From positions 2,356,001 to 2,420,000 of the forward strand of contig OY723241.1 of NCBI GenBank assembly GCA_963210315.1: a stretch of 64,000 nucleotides of DNA, given 5' to 3'. The notes under the pieces are model-generated. The model was not told the origin of the DNA and ran no database searches. It was given only the letters and a program-made list of their open reading frames with translations. Shown here piece after piece: positions 42,701 to 52,200 of the stretch. Source of the DNA: Rhynchopus euleeides. Lineage: Eukaryota > Euglenozoa > Diplonemea > Diplonemida > Diplonemidae. Positions within the stretch are counted from its first letter, which is position 1. Every line of letters starts with the position of its first letter. The position numbers and the translations under genes were made by a program.

Positions 42701-43430
42701 GGAGCGGACCTCGGGGCGGAGCATCCGGACAGCGCTGGACCTGGAGCGGACCCTGCCCCAGGCAGACAGGGTGGGGTCACCGCTCTCCAAGCTGGCGCTG
42801 GTTGCCAGGAGTGGCGGCGCCAGCCGGGAGTCCGAGCTGGTGTCGCCCCGCAGGTCGGGTGGGGCATCCCCGTTGTCGCCCCGTGGTGGGCTGGTGTCCC
42901 GCAGTGCGGGTGGGGGGGGTGGTCGCGGGTTGAGGTGGACGCACCCAGAGGTGCCGGAGTCGTTTGAGAGCCGCTCGATCGAGGTGCGCGTGCCGCTGGA
43001 GAGGAAGTGGGCTGCGATCCGCGCCTTCCACAGAGCGGAGCGGCAGCGGTGCTACAGGGATATGGACATGCGGCAGGCGTACTCGCGGTCTTCCTCGGTG
43101 GTGCGCCGCCCCAGCGCCCCCATCCCGCTGCTCATCCCGCGGGGGCAGCTCCTCGCGATGCTGCTGTCGCTCCGCGAGCAGCTCGAGTTTGACACGCAGG
43201 CTAAGGTGAAGCAGCAGTTCCGGAGGCGCGGTGCTGTGAGCTGCGTCGCTGCCGCCGCAGCGCTGGCGGTGTTAACGGTGGCCACGGGGTCCATCGCGCG
43301 GTTCCGCTTTCAGGCGGTGCGGCGGTCGATCTACACCTCCGCAGTCATGAAGCCGATGACGCCCACCTCACGCATCAGCAGTAGCACATCCGCCTTCGCA
43401 CCCCCCTGCCTCTCTCGCGTGACGGAGTAG
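39711..43430 (+). CDS. Large low-complexity protein with basic helical C-terminal region
   Basis: This is a single open frame of 1,239 codons from the ATG at 39,711. The frame stays open a further 300 bases upstream, but that part reads as pyrimidine-rich leader, so I prefer this start. Residues 1-650 or so are Gly, Pro, Ala and Gln rich with homopolymer runs and look disordered. From about 660 the protein becomes basic and helical (VRMMHKFVKVRMAEARAL, then a Gln run and RRHRRRDYVRHN). From about 830 there are more regular helices with an IQ-like stretch (RRAMLCQSAVKSFLLAYKRR). A hydrophobic segment near 1,176-1,196 (VSCVAAAAALAVLTVATG) could be a membrane helix. I do not recognise the family. 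Calmodulin or cytoskeleton binding is a guess from the IQ-like part only. Confidence 0.7.
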   Translation: MSVPGCPEACDAPPKGKGAGSGTFCSAAALSSGGGGHATGGASTEACRQDVLSRRVTFPDLCGRRSAVSWGASSNASDLHTTAEATPDFPVYVVHRSSAAAASTAPQHCGSSAAPVPLPAGCVGLTSEGRLLFELPTHQYAAEEEAAAAPAATRPPGQQRRQQQNPEQPAGGGRGGGGAPATATTASPQQGLLPPHPPKPRTLARITERANRASGRGEGVAEGGGGGGGGRSHLRQQVLQKHEKRMRALDRRAAAAAATAAAPPPPPPPPAGGGGGKSGSHQQPQQPQQQQKRQRPPPTVATSPAPHHADVAHPPAQGEGVVEAGGSPPGAAPQEEGGVEAGAGQAGCTGAAPSPLAGGGARVMPPATPPSELLGGGGGLGGTTPCCPDGGPGVGGYRTAPPPSAPPHEHADPTQMSSPPPLPPPPPLSAPPPAPSGRAGGVVGALPLHSPKTAAIPSSAAPPACCDASSTEESSAGCGVSIGPCSGEGSSDLACLGAAAAAAAASPGSAALHSRALKDIWGAPTGDWGRAGCAPQRQQQQGTGGGAGTTLLQQQQQPLWGESASQQIAAMKEVCGGLRKADACLGAGAQHQHPPVPPPDPTALFQALAHQLEAPWQGGGGGGGGGGSPPLHTAKVPPAPPRVPLCSPKRQKPACTVRMMHKFVKVRMAEARALSPDALDAQQRQLQEEAQHRQQQQQQLAGQRGRGAQHRRHRRRDYVRHNVVEGGRPAEECRERASRHRLQRGIRAVAARDAFRQRHREAQCGVRERAVRALCRHAGETAAPLCLLDSPQGGATGGPAAPSRCRGRAQARSSGRAPFGLPPQLQGCSIMFSEESRAIAEDLRHAERVRCLAKLVKSCRVVVRVSKIFGGALAEDRRIHGEAVVCGDPTRRCSAEFVVLVRQTVQFHTSLSERARLRMATAVKARHKAYVERQTRVLGRFLASLSIVDYLRYVIQSYRRRAMLCQSAVKSFLLAYKRRTLLWMTQLGQLERWVLHVERTSGRSIRTALDLERTLPQADRVGSPLSKLALVARSGGASRESELVSPRRSGGASPLSPRGGLVSRSAGGGGGRGLRWTHPEVPESFESRSIEVRVPLERKWAAIRAFHRAERQRCYRDMDMRQAYSRSSSVVRRPSAPIPLLIPRGQLLAMLLSLREQLEFDTQAKVKQQFRRRGAVSCVAAAAALAVLTVATGSIARFRFQAVRRSIYTSAVMKPMTPTSRISSSTSAFAPPCLSRVTE

Positions 43431-44070
43431 CTCCCGCATGGCACACCCAGAGAGAGAGATGGGCTGAGCTGGGCCTGCCCTGGGCCTTGCCCCCTGCACC
43501 CTCAAAGCCTGCTGCGGGGGGGCGGGGCTTCGGTTGGTGGGCATGGTGCAGGTGGAGGTGTATATTTTCCTTTTGTTTCATCGCCCCTATCTCGCCCAAG
43601 CATGGGCACTGGGTTCTGTTCCGCTCGACATTGCTTCCCCCGAAGCAGAGCACCAGCGTTGCCCCCCCCCCCCCTCTCTGGAGGGCACGCATGGGGTTGC
43701 TTCTTTATGTCTAGTCCTTTCCGGGACTTTTTCTGTTTTTCTGTTTTGGCTAGAGGAGTGCCAGGGTGTGTGTGCTGCCTGCTCCCTGCTCCCTGCCCTG
43801 CCATTGCGCCCTCCCGCAGCTCACCCCCAGCCCCAGGCTCTCCCTTCCGGGAGAGTCCCTGGGGTGAGGGGGTCACTGCTTCGCTGCTGTCAGTTCTGCC
43901 CGCAGGGGCACGTCCGTCGCGGTGTATCGTCGAAAGAATCAAACATGCGGCGGCTGCCCCCCCCGCCCCCCCAGTTGGCGATTCCTCTCTGCATGCCCCA
44001 CACCCGCCCGCCCATAGTTGCTGCGACCCACCTGCAACCCGGCAACACTGCAGGCTTACACGACACTACA
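43431..44070. other. Intergenic
   Basis: No gene is seen. The sequence is pyrimidine-rich near 43,950-44,040, before the next ATG. The longer frame open from 43,534 enters the next gene in phase, but its first 180 residues are low-quality and lie before a good signal peptide. Confidence 0.5.
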
Positions 44071-47000
44071 ATGCCTAGCCGACATGCTGCGGTGTGGCGC
44101 AGCGTTGTCTTCGCTGTGCTTCTCGGCATCTCCACCGCGCTGCCGCCGCACCAGATCAAGGCGAGCGGGGAGCGGACGTCCGCTGCCATCATGAAGGATC
44201 TGGGGCAGGGCATCAAGCTGCTGGAGCAGCTGCACGCTCTGGCGGTGCAGGGGCACTTCCACGACGCGCACGGGAAGTCCAAGACCTTCCCTGAGCTGCA
44301 CAAGTCGGTGGAGAAGGAGATCGAGAAGGTGTACAGCAGCGAGGAGGGCAGCGGGGGGATCTATGCCGGGTACTTTGCGGACGAGGAGGGGCGGATGAAC
44401 GGCGTGCTGGTGCCCAACAACCGGTACCACGTGTGGATCGGGCACCCCCCGAGCGACTCGAAGCTGACGTGCCTCGACCCGCACCAGCGGTCGTCCTGCT
44501 CTCACCCGGCGGGTATCCGGCAGGGCTACCTGGAGACCTTCGAGATGCACGAAGACACCGACCACTACCAGACTGCCGGTCTCTTCCAGAATGTGTCTTA
44601 CGACCCGCGTGTCCACCAGTGGTATCAGCCGCAGGCGCATGATCACCACCGCATCTCGCGCCCCTACCTGTTCAAGCCTGACGCGTATTCCTCGTCGATC
44701 GGGCTGACGCTGTCCCGCGCAGTGCGGAGGGACGGCAAGGTGATCGGTGTCGTTGGTGTTGACGTCGACCTCTCCTCGCTGGACATGATCCTCGGGTATG
44801 CTTCAGGGGCATCCTTGTTTTGAACCATGCCTGCTTGCCGAGAGAGGGTGGCCCAGGCCACCAGGGGAGCCAGGGGGTGTGTGCAGTGGAAGTGCTCGGT
44901 GTGTGTCTACACTAATGCACACAGATTCACGTGGGTGTGTGTGTGTGAGTTTTCACGGGATTCAGGACATTCCCTACCTATACAGTCAGCATGCGGGGGG
45001 AGGGTGTGATATTCATTGCCCCGCGGAGCAATGAATGCCGGAGCAAACCGCCTCTTGTCCTGCGGAGCTGCTCCGGTTTTTCTTCAGCTTCTGCTTGAGG
45101 TGGCCTGTTCCTGTGCAGAAAGGCGGAAGAAAGAAGACCACCAGCCATGTCGGTTTTGCAACCCACGTGTCTCTCGCCCTGATGTGGAGGGGGTGGGGTG
45201 GCAGTCCAGGATCAACACTGCGCGCTGCTCGTCGTCTGTCCGGGAGAACTTCAAGCTAGTCGGTAGTTGGCCCAACGGCTGTCTTCTCGCAGCATCTCAT
45301 CGAAGTAGACAACTCCTACAAGATCCCTCCAAGCTTTGAACGTGCTGTCTTGCCTTGGGAAGTCACTTGGATGTGTGTCAAGAGGCCCGAGGCGGTGACC
45401 ATAAAGGTGCCCGTTACACCTTTCTCGTGGGTTTATACCAATACGGAACTTGTTGGGGTCGATGACCACATTCCGTTGAGGCTGGCAAAACCTTCAGGAA
45501 TGTTTCATCGAGGGACAACACACGGGAAGGCGGGATGACGTGCGTCTTAAAGGTGGGTGCATCCTCAGTGTTATTATTCCAAAGCTGAACTGTGCATCCT
45601 CATGTTGAGGTGGTCCTGGATCACTTCTGGGCCTTCCTGGTGGGCGGCGTTTCAGCCTGAGGGTCTGTTGTTGTGGGATGAAAGTCAAAATAGTCTGTTG
45701 CACCGTTCTGTAAGGGCAATCTTCCATTCGGTCGGGAGAAACCCTTCATGATGCTGCTGTTCTTCTGAATGACAGCCACTCCTGTCAAGGAAGCCGCGGT
45801 ACTCCATGGTACTCTTTTTATAATAGTGCGGCGGCCGCAACGTGGCGGTTTGACACACAGCGACACATGAGCATGCCCCAGGGTTGCCCTCTGCTGTTCC
45901 CACCATGCCCCTCCACCACACCCGACAGGCCCCTACGCCCTGCAGCTGGATCGGAGGCTGTGCTCGCGGATCCTGTCGACGGGTCGATCATCGTCTCTAC
46001 CTTCACAGCATCGCGCCAGGTGCGGTGGACGGTATGCAAACTGCAGGCCCGCATCGCATTCAGTAAACTTGTTTAAGCACCTTCGGTGCGACCAGGGAGT
46101 CAAGGGAGGACTAGAGAAGACGACTTCCCTGTGCGTATTTGTTTTTCTACCACTTGCAACAACAGCTTTCTTGCAAGGTTGGAAGGGGGGCGAACGGAAC
46201 AAACACCACCCTTCATCAGGCCAACGAGTGGTGTTTTGCTCCCTGCCTTCGCCCCTCCGTCCGTCAGCTTTTGCACTGAACGGTGCCTAATGCAACGGAA
46301 AAGCGGTGGCTGAGTTAATACCGCGTTGATATTGATGGTTTGTGTCATGTCTGACCGAAGACTCCCGCCAACACACCACACACCACACACAGCACAAGAA
46401 GATGAGCTGCTTCGACCAGCCCTTCCTGCAGATCTTCGGACACATCGTCAACACGGTGGGCAACCTGCGCCGTGCGGCAGAGGCAGGCACCATTCTTCTG
46501 CACGCCAACGAGGGCTCCAAGCTGCTGCGCTGGAACTCGATCTGCTCCGTGCCCGTATGTGAACTAACAGGGAGTGCAGCGTGTCAAAAGGAGAGAGGCC
46601 CGTCTTTGTTGTGGTGCTGGTGCTGGTGCTGGTCCGTCCCGTCTTTGTGCTGCTCGTGCTCCGAGGCTGAGGGCAGATCCTCTGGGTCTCGTAACCCACC
46701 GCCTGTACCTTTGTCCATACTTCCGACAGCTTCTCCAGTGATGTGCTCCGCCCCGGCTAAAAATGGTGTTTTCCTAACTTGTTGTGAGATGGTGACATAC
46801 ACTGGATCAAATCAAACAACAAGCTAATTGCCACGAATTGTTGGCTCGCTGCCCCATAATCATCCTGCTTTTTCAGTTCCACCCCCACCCACACTTCCCC
46901 GTGTTCCTCTGGGAGTAAGGTGCGTGCCGTGTGCTGAGCAATGCTGGGAGCCCAACTCCATCCCATTGGCATTACTTGCATGATGAATTGTGTCGGAGCA

Positions 47001-47332
47001 TCTGCTTCGAAATCGCTCGCTTCCACTTCGGGTGCTGCCAATCCACTCCTTCCACAAACTGAGAACAAAAAGCCTCCTGGCACGTGAGCACTTTAATTAA
47101 GAACGGGAGAACAGGAGGATGGGGAACGCGACGTCAGGACAGAGCACCTTGCCAGACTACCCTGCGCTCTACCACCACCCCTCCGCCCACCCTACAGATC
47201 CACATCGGCGACGGCCAGACCTGGCTGCTTGTGGTGACGGACGACTCTGAGAACCGCGCAGAAAGCGGCTCCCAGGCTGCCATCTGCTTTGGGACGCTGC
47301 TCGCAGCTGCCCTCTGTGCCCTTCTGCAGTAG
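44071..47332 (+). CDS. Secreted or membrane-tethered Cache-domain protein, four exons
   Basis: My exon model is 44,071-44,795, 45,929-46,031, 46,393-46,554 and 47,198-47,332. Every junction has GT and AG ends and keeps phase, giving 374 residues. The N-terminus is a signal peptide (VVFAVLLGISTALPP). The body has Cache-type sensor features: IYAGYFADEEGRMNGVL, YDPRVHQWYQ, RPYLFKPDAYSSSIGLTLS and the closing strands DGKVIGVVGVDVDLSSLDMI. Exon 2 adds SEAVLADPVDGSIIVSTF, exon 3 FLQIFGHIVNTVGNLRRA, and exon 4 IHIGDGQTWLLVVTDD followed by a terminal hydrophobic helix (AAICFGTLLAAALCALLQ). That end suggests a tail anchor or GPI-type signal. Cache domains bind small ligands outside the cell; no output domain is visible here. 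If exon 1 were not spliced it would stop at 44,823 with a 250-residue product. Confidence 0.7.
44885..44946 (+). repeat. Dispersed repeat R3, copy in Cache intron 1
   Basis: The words aagtgctcggtgtgtgtcta and cactaatgcacacagattca, then cgtgggtgtgtg, are shared with 59,050-59,115 and 63,541-63,600, and in part with 30,748-30,790. Confidence 0.65.
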
Positions 47333-48691
47333 ACTGGGAGGGATGCGCTTGCGATCACTGTGCGTGAGGCGAGGTGAGGGGCAGGGCTACAGTGCCCGTG
47401 TAGTGCATTGGCATTTCAGGAAACATCAGATATTCTCGGTATCTCTCTGCACACAACGCATGCCTGCTGCGGTGTGAGGTGTGGTGATTTCCGGATCCAA
47501 ACACCACGGAAAAAAGTTATAAATAATTGGGTGAGGGATCCTCGTGCTTTGCATCAAGCGACAGCGCGTGGCACTTCTGGTGGTGGAAGTTGTCGCCTTC
47601 CGCTGTGCCTCGGAGCCAGATTCCCCCCCGCGGCCCCCCCCTGAGTGAACCACATCATTATCTCGGGTGCTTCCCCAAGATGTGAATGTGATACCAAAAT
47701 GCCCGCATTTTTTTCGTGCAAATAATCGGATCCAAGGCCCTTCACGGTACAGCACCACCCCTCTCTCCTTCCCGTGACTTCCCTGCCCAAGATGGCACCA
47801 AGATCCGGAAATGCGTGTCCGGTGCCATCACTGACAGGTCGTCATGCCTCGCGGGGCCTGTTTGCTGAGGGAACCCCCTCCCCTCGGAGAGCTTGCCTTG
47901 CCTCATTCGGATTCCACCCAGTCAGAGTTTTGTGTGAGGGGCGCCTTGTCAAGTTGTTGTGTGGGGCCAGTGTGGGCATCCTGGTTTGTGGGGGCGGGGG
48001 ACTCCGCGAGCAAAGCAAGTTGCGTGCCTCTTGTATTCCCAAGGCTAAATCAATGGGTTCATGGTTCATAGAGATCGGGATGCACAGTGCTGCTGATGGG
48101 AGTGGGGTTGTGTGTGGAGGGCGGTGGAGAGTTGCAGCAGAGCTCGCTCGGTGCAGCATCCACTCAACAAATAGGCAAACCTGTGTGTGCAGACACAGCG
48201 ACACACAGTGGAGTGTGCAGGGGCGTGGGTATCTTCACTCTGTATGCTCAACAAAACTGACTTGTGGCATCCTCCTGGCATGCAGGCGTACAGTGGAGTA
48301 GAACGCATCGCGCATAGATGACGTTCTACACACACTGCTACAAACGTATTAGGGGTTTAACGCGTGAGTCATTGAGTGTCGTCTTATCACGTAAGAGTAG
48401 ACATAAGAACGGCAGACCTGAATTGAACTGAGGGGTTACGCTAGAGTGGTGTCTGTTCGGTGGTTGGGGTGTGTCTTGTGTGGGGCGTTTCTGGCCACCC
48501 CCCCCAAGGGGGAAAGATGCACGGGGAAGACGCCGCGCACACACGAGGTGCAACCTGCCCCCACCACCCCCACCACCCACCCCCAATTTGCACAGTGAGG
48601 GAGGAGGAGCGCCGGCTCTCTCTGCATGCCACTTGTCTCTGTCTGTGCTCTGCAAACCCCTCCCGACAGGCTCTGTAGGGGGGTGCGACGG
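47333..48691. other. Intergenic
   Basis: No gene is supported. A 175-residue frame at 47,774-48,301 is open but has no domain, no close neighbour exon and a shadow on the other strand. The acceptor-like tract cccctcccgacag at about 48,657-48,669 may belong to the next gene. Confidence 0.4.
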
Positions 48692-49075
48692 ATGGCCGCC
48701 GCCGGCACCGCCGTGCCGCCGATGCACGGCCTGTCGTTTGCCTGGAGCTGGGAGGCGGTGCTGCTGTTCCAAGGGTGGCAGACCCGCACCCCCGCGGAGT
48801 TCTTCATCGCCTGCGTCGCGATTGTGTGCATCGGCGTGTCGCTTCAGATCAGCAAGGCGTGGCTGGCGCAGCATGTCGAGGATGCGGTGCGCCTCTCGCC
48901 ACACGACCGCCTCTGTGGCGCTCTCATCCACGGCCTCATCGTGGCGCTTTCCACGCTCCTGATGCTGTTCGCAATGACCCTCAATGCAGGTCTCTTCTGT
49001 TCTGTTGTCTTGGGGCAGATCATCGGCTTCTATCTTGTCAGCATCCAACGTTCTAAATGCACCGCATCAGACTGA
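48692..49075 (+). CDS. Ctr/SLC31-family copper transporter
   Basis: Translation from ATG 48,692 gives 127 residues; the frame is also open to an ATG at 48,626. Family marks are clear: FAWSWEAVLLFQGW at the first membrane helix, LLMLFAMTLNAG at the second (the MxxxM motif that gates the trimeric pore in this family), and VVLGQIIGFYL at the third (GxxxG packing motif). Length is normal for a small Ctr. It would import Cu(I) across the plasma or vacuolar membrane as a trimer. The usual Met-rich N-terminus is almost absent here (one Met in PPMHG). A splice acceptor at 48,669 leaves room for an upstream exon that could carry it. The C-terminus lacks a clear Cys-His ending. Confidence 0.85.
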   Translation: MAAAGTAVPPMHGLSFAWSWEAVLLFQGWQTRTPAEFFIACVAIVCIGVSLQISKAWLAQHVEDAVRLSPHDRLCGALIHGLIVALSTLLMLFAMTLNAGLFCSVVLGQIIGFYLVSIQRSKCTASD

Positions 49076-49236
49076 TGTCGTTTCTCTGTCTCGTGTGTCT
49101 ATTGGTGGGGCGTCTCGCCCAGCAACGTGTTCAGAAAGGGGGTAGTCCAGGAGAGGCTAATGTGATGTGCGTGTGTAGTGATAGTGGTTTTAAGTGGGTA
49201 ACCCTGCGCGGATCTGTGCCCACTCCCCGCCCACCC
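49076..49236. other. Gap between copper transporter and LINE stop, probably LINE 3' UTR
   Basis: The Ctr gene and the retrotransposon converge here. There is no poly(A/T) tail or short tandem tail that would mark the LINE 3' end, so the boundary is undefined. Confidence 0.3.
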
Positions 49237-52200
49237 CTACGTCACAGCGGATGCCCCACTCGGGTTAGAGTGTGGGGCCAACTCAGTGCCACTCCGAGGA
49301 GGGCGTGAGGCATAGCCAGCGTGGTGCGTGCCGCAACAGTGTGTGAGTGATTTCGCACTGCTGTGGCAGTCCCCGCACCGGCCCATGCGATGCGTCTTGC
49401 AAAATTCCATGGTGACTTGCAAGCCGTCGTTCTTCCCGTGGTGGTCCCGGCAGCAGTCCTCTTCCGAGAGGCGCCGGCGCCGGCAGTCCACGCAGCGGGG
49501 TTTCCAGTGCAGAGCGCAGGTAAGCATCTTCGCGTTCCGTCTGGCTCCAGGGGGGGCAGTCCGGGGAGCAGCGCCCCGTCGTTCCCATGACCGTCCTGTC
49601 CGGGCGTTGGCTTGCCGGCTGCTGGCAGTCCATTGCTGGGCCGCTTGCTGCCACCCCTCTGGGTAGTGGGGCTGCGGTGCGAAGGTTGCGGCCCACGCCA
49701 TGCCGCGGGAGTGGAAGGCTGTGTCCCGCTGGTTCAAGCCCGGGCCTGCCGTGTGCGCTTGGAGGCTGCGCATCACCGACTCGGTGGCTGGGCTGAGCTG
49801 GGCTCTCCTGGACAGGCCCCCTGCCACGGTTCCCCCGATCGCGGTGAGGACAGTGGAGCTCGCAGTGTGGCCACAGTGCCATGGTTGCTTGGAAGTCTTG
49901 CGCACCACCTCGCAGAGCTGCCTCAACGAGTGAGCCTTGCCCAGGATGCTCTTCTGGAAGGCTGCGAAGTCCTGCCGCAGCTGCTCCTGCGAGGTCTCCC
50001 CCTGCCTCTCAGCCTCGTCCATGGCGGCGTTGCTGAGGGCGTCCGCATCGACGTTGAGCTCCCTTTTCACGTGCTCATACGTAAGGGTGATCCGGGGCCC
50101 GAGGTCGGCAGCCAGCCGTGCCGTGCTGAGGAAGAGGGGGCGGAGGGATTTATCGCGGCAAACCGCTTCCCCTTTTAGGTGTCGCAGCACCACCTGCGAG
50201 TCACCCCGCACCGTAACGTTCCCCTCAGGGGGCGGGTCGCCCCTTCTGAGCAGCCGTAGGCCCGCTCGAACCCCTTCGTACTCAGCGATGTTGTTGCTGC
50301 GTACGTTCAGCAGAGGGAGGATCTCTTCCGACACCTTGAGGCCGTCTCGGTAGAGCACCGCACCTGCACCCGCCAGGGCGAAGGGGGTGCCGTTGTCCCT
50401 TGCTCCGCCGTCGAAGTAGAGGGTGAGCCCCGGGGCTGTGTCCTCGGGGATGCGTGGGCGGGCCTCCCGCGGCCCCCTCTCAGGGGGGTCAGGTGTGTGG
50501 GGGCGGATGCGGCGCGTTTCGACTTCTGGGAGGGTGAGGCCGGTCGACAGCTCAAAGTCGACAGCCAACTCCATGAGGGTCACGGTGTGCTCCCCTCCCT
50601 GCGGCCCCCATTTCAGGCCCCGCAGCCAGTCGCAGAGGGCCACCCACAGCTCCGGGGGGCGCTTGCCCCACGTCTGTTTGACAGTGGACGGCGCCCGCAC
50701 AGGGATGCAGGCCCGTTCGGGGTTGGGCGTGCACCACCCCCATGGATAGTGAAGGGTGCGGTGGTGGCGCGCGGAGCGGTCGAGCAGTCCATCTTTCTCC
50801 TGCCGCGCCGAGAGGATTGCAATGAAGTAGCGGTGCAGCTGCGCCACTATATCCACCCTGCGTGCGAAGGATAGTGGCAGGGGCTGCCTGTCCTCCGGGA
50901 TGCCGTGTCTAAAGGCGGGCGCCACCCCGCATAACGCCAAGCAAGGTGGCCAGGTTGACCGGTCCACAGCCGTAATGGGGTGGTTTTGTCGGATTGGGTC
51001 CCACGCGGAGCACTCCCACCATAGGTGCATCACCGTCTCGGGGGTGCCTGCGTTGCAGTATCGGCAGATCCCGCCCTGCCCCGTGCGCCCTCGGACAGGC
51101 ACCGCCCCTGCAATGACGGAACGAAGGAGGCCCCGTTGGTATCCCGTGACCGCGGCGCCCTCTCCCTCCAGGACGCAGCGTGTGGCTTGCCCGTCGATGC
51201 CGTGCTGAGCGCCCGCAAAGTCGTCACGACGACCAGCCAGCGCCTTGGCCACCTGTGTACGTAGGGCCTGGCGGAGGTCATGAGCGAAGATCCCCCATCC
51301 GCTCGTTGTTGCTGCGGTGGGGTCGAAGACTATGCTCCGTCCCGCTTCATCAGTGTAAGATAGGGTGGTCGCCGTGCTCCAGCTCCATCCTATCCACCGA
51401 AGGGCCGCTCGGAAAAGCGCAAAGGGGCCTGTCCCTGTAAGCCTCACTCTGCTATCCCAAGCCGTCTCAGACAGAACCCTGCAGCGGCCCCACTTCTTGA
51501 CCTGCATGGCCCAGGTGGTGATCTGCCGGTAGCGGGGGGCGACGGCGGGGTCCACCCGATGTGCATGGTGGAGGACATCCAGCACAGCCTCCCGCGCCCT
51601 GCGGGGGGGTCCGGACCACAGCGCGGCGACGAAGAGCCCCCTCCATCGCCTGATGTCGGCGTCCTCCCAGCGGGTGACCAGGGCGTCGTAGTAGAGCCTG
51701 GACCCCGCTGTCATCGCTGCTGCCTGCCCCTTCCACTGCACCGGTAGGGGCAGTGCCGAGGTCCTGCGCAGGTTCTGCTCTGCGCCCTCTTTTCGGCGGG
51801 CGACGCGCTCCGATTTGGGCACCTCGGGTCCCTCGAGCGGGCGCGCATGCAGCATGGCCCCGAGGCAGTCGAAGCTATCGCGCTGTCGAAGGGGGGTAGC
51901 CGTGCCGTCCCGTGTCCGGTAGACTATCGGGGTCAACGGCTCGGGGGACGTCGAGAAGACATGTGACTTGACCTCTGCGCATATTACCATCCCGGTATCG
52001 TGGGAGAAATCTGCAGAGTCATCCACCACTGCTTGCAAGGTCCCCGGGCTGGGGGTCACCGCGTACACATCGTCCACAAACGACAACGCCCTCGTGCCCT
52101 GCCGGTGCTCCGCCATGCGCATCCATACACCCACCAGCACGTTGATCAGCACGACGCTAATGGGGCAGCCCTGCATGATGCCGTTGGTTGGCAGGAAGCC

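Noticed and set aside
47774..48301. A 175-codon + frame before the copper transporter
   Set aside because: No domain, no fitting splice partner, and the opposite strand is equally open.
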